This document shows positions 58,924 through 64,000 of a stretch of 64,000 bases of DNA, in pieces. Position 1 is the stretch's first letter; every line of letters starts with the position of its first letter. The stretch is from Primulina eburnea (taxonomy: Eukaryota > Streptophyta > Magnoliopsida > Lamiales > Gesneriaceae): NCBI RefSeq assembly GCF_022965805.1, contig NC_133108.1, positions 25,945,545 to 26,009,544 of the forward strand, in the 5' to 3' direction. The position numbers and the translations under genes are program-made. Below the pieces are notes generated by a model that worked only from the letters and a program-made list of their open reading frames with translations, had not been told where the DNA came from and did not search any database.

Positions 58924-60040
58924 TGTTAGAGTAGGTGCCCGTCGAGCCAAGTGTTGGCCGAGTGTTCACAATGAAACTCTATGTATAAGCAATCTTTATT
59001 TTAATAATATTTGAAATTATTATTTTGGCAAATCTTTATCTGTATACCCATGCTAGCTGCATAGATAAAGCCCTTGAATATACAAATAGTAGAAAGAATA
59101 TGAGATGCTCATATGATGAGTATCATGAAACTCATATTTGTAATACTGTATATTCTAAACGGTTCCTAGTCAATTCAGCCGCCACTAAGAAGGATATAGG
59201 CCGCTCGAGTTAGAGACTAGTATCTGCGATGTGAGTACCATGTTTCATTGGTAGGGGACATTGTGATGTCCGAACATGCAGATAAGTGCTCCTGGTAGAG
59301 TGCACTGAACAACCCTCCATAAAAGGACTTTCCAAGTGGTTCTCACTTATAGAGTGGAAAAGTCCTGGTTTATGGTTGTACAGAATTAGTCCTTATGACC
59401 CGGGACAACATTGAGACTCTATGTGCTAGAATTACACTTTGACTTGTTTACCGACTCTCATGGGGTCATCAGGTGGCAAGGTTGGGTGTTCTGTCGAAAC
59501 ACATAGGAGTCGATGCATTGTAGTCGGGGATTCACCGCTTACCTTCGGGTATGGATATCCTATGTGTTATCATGTGTATGTAGATCGAAATCTCTGGCCA
59601 GAGTATGGTTGTAATTATGAAAGGTGTTTCATAGATTACACCATCGATGCAACTACGACATGACACATAGTATCGATTCATTGACAACTCTCGATAAACC
59701 AATGGTTGTCGAATCGATCGGGATATATGAGTTGAAGGGACCGTACTGTACGCTAACCATAATTGAATGGTTCTTGCAGGCACTATCATGTGATACCTAG
59801 GGAATCACGTAAGCGATGCTGCTAGGCGTTTAACGTGATTGGTTGGGTACTATCAGACTTGAGTTCTGACGTTCTTACTATCAAGGAGTTGATAAGTAAG
59901 AATGGAGCAATTGGGGTATGCTCGAATAAGGACATGTTTAGTCCGAATCACATGGAGATGTGAACCCACGGCTAGTTGTATCAATGAACCATTGAGGGCC
60001 ACACAAGTACTAGCTTTGTAAATCCCGATGAGAAGTAAAA

Positions 60041-60202
60041 AATAGTTCAATGTGTTGAACGGCTTATAAAGGAGTTTATAAGCGTAAGGAAAATTAGAAG
60101 TATGACTTCTATAAAGGAGAAAATAGTTCAAAGTGTTGAACGGCTTATAAATGTGTTTATAAGTGTAAAGAAAAATAGAAGTATGACTTCTATGAGAGAA
60201 AT
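60041..60202 (+). repeat. 81-bp tandem duplication in the copia LTR
   Basis: AATAGTTCAA at 60041 and 60122 begins two copies with a few differences; each contains GTGTTGAACGGCTTATAAA and GAAGTATGACTTCTAT. Confidence 0.85.
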
Positions 60203-60300
60203 GTAAATTTTGATTTATGGAAGTGTTCCTAAATTAAAATTTGGCCAAGTGACTAATGTTTTTGAAAATTGTGATTTTCATAAACATTATTATGGACTAA

Positions 60301-60420
60301 ATTAAATTAATTCAAGTGTTGAATTAATTAAACACTAGTGGGCCTAGTAGAGCCCAAATAATTAAATTAATTCAAGTGTTGGATTAATTAAATAATATTG
60401 AGTCTAGTAGAGCTCAATTA
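60301..60420 (+). repeat. 60-bp tandem duplication in the copia LTR
   Basis: ATTAAATTAATTCAAGTGTT at 60301 and again at 60361, followed by similar sequence ending CTAGTAGAGCYCAA. Confidence 0.88.
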
Positions 60421-61077
60421 AAATAATTATTTAACTAGTGGGACTTGAGTAAATTCAAGTAATATTTAATTTGTCTCAAATATGTTTGAGATAATTAAAT
60501 TTAGTCTATGGTTTTTTATTTGATAGAAAACTATATTATATGAATGCATGGGAGGTGAAGAGTTGGGGAATACTTTTGAATAAAATATTGGTTGGCATGC
60601 AACTTTTTGTATCAACTTTTTGCAACCCCAAGACTTGATTCTCCTCCCTCATTCACAACCTCCTTGGCCGAAACTTCTCTCATTTTTTCTCTCCCATTTT
60701 TCTCTCCTTTTGTTCTTCAATTTGTTGAGGAAATCTTGCACTTCTCTTTGAAAAATCCTCATATTTTTCTAGTGCAAAATATGAGGGGATCTACCTAGTT
60801 GGTGGTGGGCTTAATAGTTGAGCAAGGAGTGCTCATTGGAAAGCTTGAAGATAGTTTCTACCTTTCAAGAGCTTTGTTGTTTGACAACAAAGTTGGAGCC
60901 ATAATCAATCTCTTGAGATTGATAGGTATATTTCTTTAAAACACCCTATGTATGACATTTTTGTGTTTTATTGTATTTGTTGCACAAGATTTAGGGGTGG
61001 CCGAAATTTTTGTATGAAAAATAAAATTTTTGAGCTTCCGTTGCGCTTCCGGTCACCGTAACCGATCCGCTTTCAAG

Positions 61078-61089
61078 TGGTATCCGAGC
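61078..61089 (+). other. Probable copia primer-binding site
   Basis: TGGTATCCGAGC, one mismatch from the initiator-Met tRNA complement TGGTATCAGAGC. Two bases after the proposed LTR end. Confidence 0.6.
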
Positions 61090-62899
61090 TATGGTTACGT
61101 TTTTGTGTAGCAAATACAATATATATTATGTTGAGATCGATTTCTAACCGCATGAGTGTATTTTTGCAACAAATCGAGGGCCGTTTTTGGGGAAAAATTT
61201 CGGCAGCAACATGCTGCCCATTTGGGCGCCTCGGGCTGCCCGAGGGGCTGCCCGAAACGGGCAGCAAGGGCAGCCCGAGGGGCTGCCCGAAACCCCCTCT
61301 GAAAATATAAAAAAAAAAAAAAATTTTTGTTGGCCGGAATGTTGGCCGGAATCCGGCGACGGAGCTCCGACGACGGCGATGACGGCTAGGGTTTTCCAAA
61401 AGTGTTTTGGAATATCAAAGTGTCATGGGCCTTGAGTTGTTGGGCCATTGGATGGCTAACATGTTTGTGAATTTTAAATGGGCCAAAAATGTTTTTGGTG
61501 AAAAATGAGTTTTTGGGCCCTTAAGTTTAAAATTACAAAAGTTGCAAATATTTTCTCATGAAATAAATATTTTAAGTTGGACTTTAAATATTTATAGTAA
61601 ATGGTGATTTACAAGAAATTCGGTTATAAATAAATTAATTGGAAAGTAGACAAAGGTGTTTGTATACTTTGTTAATTTAGTTTATAATCGTGGCGGTTAG
61701 TGATTGGATCAAGATATATAATATTGGATCAATTAATTATTGTGATAATTAATTGATGGTGTATGATATGTGATATTATGCATGAAGGATGATCAAAAGC
61801 CCAAGCCCAATTTGCTAGGTGTATGCTAGGATATTTTGTGTTGAATGATTGTAATAATTATCAATTTATAAAGTGGGCTTGGTTTATGGCCCGTTCCCAC
61901 TCCATGAGATGTATCCCTATTTGCCATGGATATTTATTTGTAAATATTAGTATAGTGGATGATCAAGATTGGAAGATGGTGGCCATGATGATTATGAAGA
62001 TCGAAGACATGTAAATATTGGAAGCTTATGTAATAGTTGCATTTGCATCCCGTGCATTTCCCTAGGATTGGACCTAGGCCCGTGTTTAGCTCACACGGTC
62101 CGTTAGTATTGGGGCGATTGATCATCCTTGTATTGTTTACTGTTTATAATATATGCATGATATGTTATAAATAATGAGTATGTGCGTTATTATTATGATA
62201 ATAACAAAGTTGCATGAATCCGGCAAACATACGATCAAACATGGCGAGCTTTTAAAATAAAATTAATGATGAGACCTTTCAAAATTAAAAACCCTCATTT
62301 TGAATAAGATTCAAAATTAATATCAAGCCCGAAAAGGGGAATTATAAATTTGTTTATAATTTCCTTGTCTTCCATCGACAATGGGTGCATGATGAACGCT
62401 ACCCGTACTCGGGGCTCGGCTCATATTATTGGGGGGGCCCTGGGTGCCGGAAAGCTGTGACATCCATTGACATAGTGATGTGAACTACGTGGAACTCCCA
62501 TGATTTCGGCTCATATTATTGAGGGAACTCATGGCGACCGTCCATTAAGGTTCAACATCGATGGGTAAGGCTTGACACGTGAAGATGAACGACGTCATAT
62601 TATTGGGTCCTAATCAAACGTGAGACAAAAGTTTACGTTAAGGGTTGCATTGTGATGCAATTGGGAAACTACCTTTTAGGAATTGTGATTGGCTGTATAA
62701 TCGGGATCATAATTCGCTAATTGGACCTTACGTACCTACTGAGGAAAGGAGTTTCCCGTTTTCACTAGAGGGTAGTGAAAGATGTCAAAACAGTGGGAGT
62801 AAATATTTATGAAGTAAAAGTCCATACTTTATATCTTACCAAATATATTAAATAGTCATCAACATTTATCTGTTTTACTTTTCAGTACAAATTTTGACA
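61090..62899 (+). other. Long untranslated leader of the copia element
   Basis: About 1.8 kb without a convincing gene. Holds a GC-rich repeat at 61231-61293, an A run near 61309-61322, several AT-rich stretches and a G run near 62431. Frames such as 61077-61310, 61187-61435 and 61823-62014 have no recognisable domain. Confidence 0.65.
61231..61293 (+). repeat. GC-rich direct and inverted repeats in the copia leader
   Basis: GGGCTGCCCGAGGGGCTGCC-type sequence twice (about 61231-61258 and 61268-61293), made of GGGCTGCCC and its complement GGGCAGCCC, able to form several alternative hairpins. Confidence 0.75.
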
Positions 62900-63760
62900 A
62901 TGTCTTCGATTCGCAATCCGATATCTGCAATACTCGACAAACACATGTTAACCGGACCTAATTACCTCACTTGGCTAAGAAACCTAAAAATAGTCTTGAA
63001 TTCGGAAAGGGTAGCATATACACTGACTGAGTCGCCCCCTGTTGAGGCTCCGACTGACTGCAATCCTGAGGAATTGCAGGCTTACAAGGAATGGTGTGAC
63101 CATGACTTGATAGCCAGGTGTTATATGCTGACTTCTATGAACGATGAGCTACAGAGGCGTTTTGAGGGTGCAAAGAGTGCTGCTGACATTCATTTGCATC
63201 TCAAAGAGCTCTTTGGAGAGCAAACGCGTCCTCTTAGGCATGCTACCGTCAAGGAGCTGATCACTTTGCGCATGCGAGAGGGGACCTCGGTCCATGAGCA
63301 TGGCCTAAAGGTGATCGGGCTCGTGGACAAGCTCGTTGGCATGGATCTGATCTTGCCTTCGGAGTTGACCACCGACGTGTCGCTGTTATCACTGCCTAGC
63401 TCATTTGATCCTTTTGTGGTGAACTTCAACATGAACAAGATGGAACCGACCCTTGAGGAGTTGGTGAACATGCTTGTCACGTTTGAATCCACCATCAAGA
63501 AAGAGAAGTTGGTTCTTTATGTGGGTTCTTCATCTGGTACGAAGATTGATCCACATGGGAAGGGAAAGAAGAGTTCTTTCCAACGTCCCGAGAAGAACGT
63601 GCCCTTGTTGAGGCAATCTCCGAACCCTGTTGAGGCAGCCAGACCAGTTAAGGCTGACAAGACTAATGATGTATGTCATCACTGCAAGAAGCCTGGACAT
63701 TGGAGGCGTAATTGCAAAGAATATCTTGCCCAGAAGTGTTCTAGAAACGGTATGTTCTAA
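62900..63760 (+). CDS. Copia gag
   Basis: 286 codons from the ATG at 62900 (SSIRNPISAIL). Gag of the plant copia type with GPNYLTWLRNLK near the N-terminus, a UBN2-like core (about 60-200, including ELFGEQTRPLRHATVKEL) and the knuckle CHHCKKPGHWRRNC (about 263-276). It forms the virus-like particle. Stop TAA at 63758-63760; a second TAA follows two codons later, and pol then continues in the same frame. The frame has no other lesion, so this copy is young or the stops are recent. Confidence 0.9.
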   Translation: MSSIRNPISAILDKHMLTGPNYLTWLRNLKIVLNSERVAYTLTESPPVEAPTDCNPEELQAYKEWCDHDLIARCYMLTSMNDELQRRFEGAKSAADIHLHLKELFGEQTRPLRHATVKELITLRMREGTSVHEHGLKVIGLVDKLVGMDLILPSELTTDVSLLSLPSSFDPFVVNFNMNKMEPTLEELVNMLVTFESTIKKEKLVLYVGSSSGTKIDPHGKGKKSSFQRPEKNVPLLRQSPNPVEAARPVKADKTNDVCHHCKKPGHWRRNCKEYLAQKCSRNGMF

Positions 63761-63766
63761 ATTTAA

Positions 63767-64000
63767 GTAAACATTTTAATTAACTCTACTTCTTGGGTAT
63801 TAGATACCGGTTGTGACTCACATCTCTGTAATGGGTTACAGGTGATGGGAAGAAGTAGGAAGCTTAAGGAAGGTGTGACCTTCTTAAGGATGGGCAATGG
63901 AGCAAGAGTTGCTGCCAAGGCTATTAAGGATGTTTACTTATTGTTGAACAATGACTTTAAGTTAATTTTAAGAGATGTTTTGTTTGTACCTGTTTGGTGT
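63767..64000 (+). pseudogene. Start of copia pol (protease region), continues past the window
   Basis: In the same frame as gag after TAA-ATT-TAA (63758-63766): NSTSWVLDTGCDSHLCNG, with the DTG protease motif, then LRMGNGARVAAKAIKDVYL and LRDVLFVPV. It lacks its own start. Translation would need read-through of two stops, so it is scored as broken, although a regulated stop cannot be excluded. Confidence 0.75.

Larger units (their letters stand above)
58924..61075 (+). repeat. Copia 5' LTR (3' limit tentative)
   Basis: Starts TGTTAGAGTAGGTGCC. The end is set at CTTTCA (61075) because a primer-binding-site-like word follows two bases later; without the second LTR this cannot be verified. About 2.15 kb. 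No coding capacity; short frames such as 59439-59663, 59532-59789 and 59853-60131 look random. Confidence 0.55.
58924..64000 (+). mobile_element. Ty1/copia element, 5' part, inserted in B1 gag
   Basis: LTR from TGTTAGAGTAGG at 58924, a likely primer-binding site at 61078-61089, a long leader, gag 62900-63760 and the start of pol to the window end. The copia type is shown by the gag (UBN2-like with one CCHC knuckle) followed by a DTG protease-like motif. The right part and the right TSD are outside the window. Confidence 0.88.

Noticed and set aside
59439..60131. Small frames in the copia LTR as host genes
   Set aside because: Short, on both strands, no recognisable domain, inside LTR sequence with tandem duplications.

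Overview
This window is plant nuclear repeat DNA with no recognisable host gene. It contains one satellite array and a deep nest of LTR retrotransposons. The signs of a flowering plant are chromodomain-bearing Ty3/gypsy (chromovirus) polyproteins, a Ty1/copia element of plant type, primer-binding sites matching initiator-Met tRNA, 5-bp target-site duplications (TSDs), and decay by C-to-T changes at CAG/CCA-type sites. The species cannot be named from the sequence.

Layout. (1) 1-19613 is a nearly perfect tandem array (Sat364, period 364 bp, about 54 units) made from the catalytic core of a Ty3/gypsy integrase, antisense to the + strand. It runs off the left edge. A more diverged block of the same satellite (about 6.7 units) lies at 27845-30295. 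(2) Element A (19614-27844, - strand) is a young chromovirus that split the array, leaving the TSD ATCAT. Its LTRs are about 99% identical. It carries gag, protease, RT, RNase H, integrase and chromodomain, broken by two frameshifts. (3) Element C1 (+ strand, from 30296) also inserted in the array. Its 5' LTR was split by a 5'-truncated non-autonomous element Y (31281-33886). Its primer-binding site was split by solo LTR D (35107-38754, TSD AGAGC), which itself holds solo LTR Z (36273-38293, TSD CATGT). Its gag (39040-39708) was cut by element B1. (4) Element B1 (39709-58923, - strand) holds, inside its pol, element C2 (43273-57688, TSD ATAAT). C2 in turn holds element B2 (46362 to about 53631). 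(5) A Ty1/copia element (58924 to beyond 64000, + strand) interrupts B1 gag and carries its own gag and the start of pol.

The order of events can be read from the nest: Sat364, then A and C1, then Y, D (then Z) and B1 into C1, then C2 and the copia element into B1, then B2 into C2. Nothing is a clearly intact autonomous element. Element A is closest and keeps an intact integrase catalytic triad. Families A, C, D, Y and Z share LTR termini (TGTAA... / ...GGGTCCCCACA), the primer-binding site and a small hairpin near the LTR 3' end, so one active relative could mobilise the defective ones.

The most unusual points are: the integrase-derived satellite, whose readable core units all lack the second catalytic Asp; a GC-rich 14-bp motif array shared by the LTRs of two otherwise different families (B and C); a 72-bp-period hairpin array just upstream of the TATA box in families A and D; and the C family, whose LTRs are similar while its coding region is badly decayed and its gag start codon is missing in both copies.
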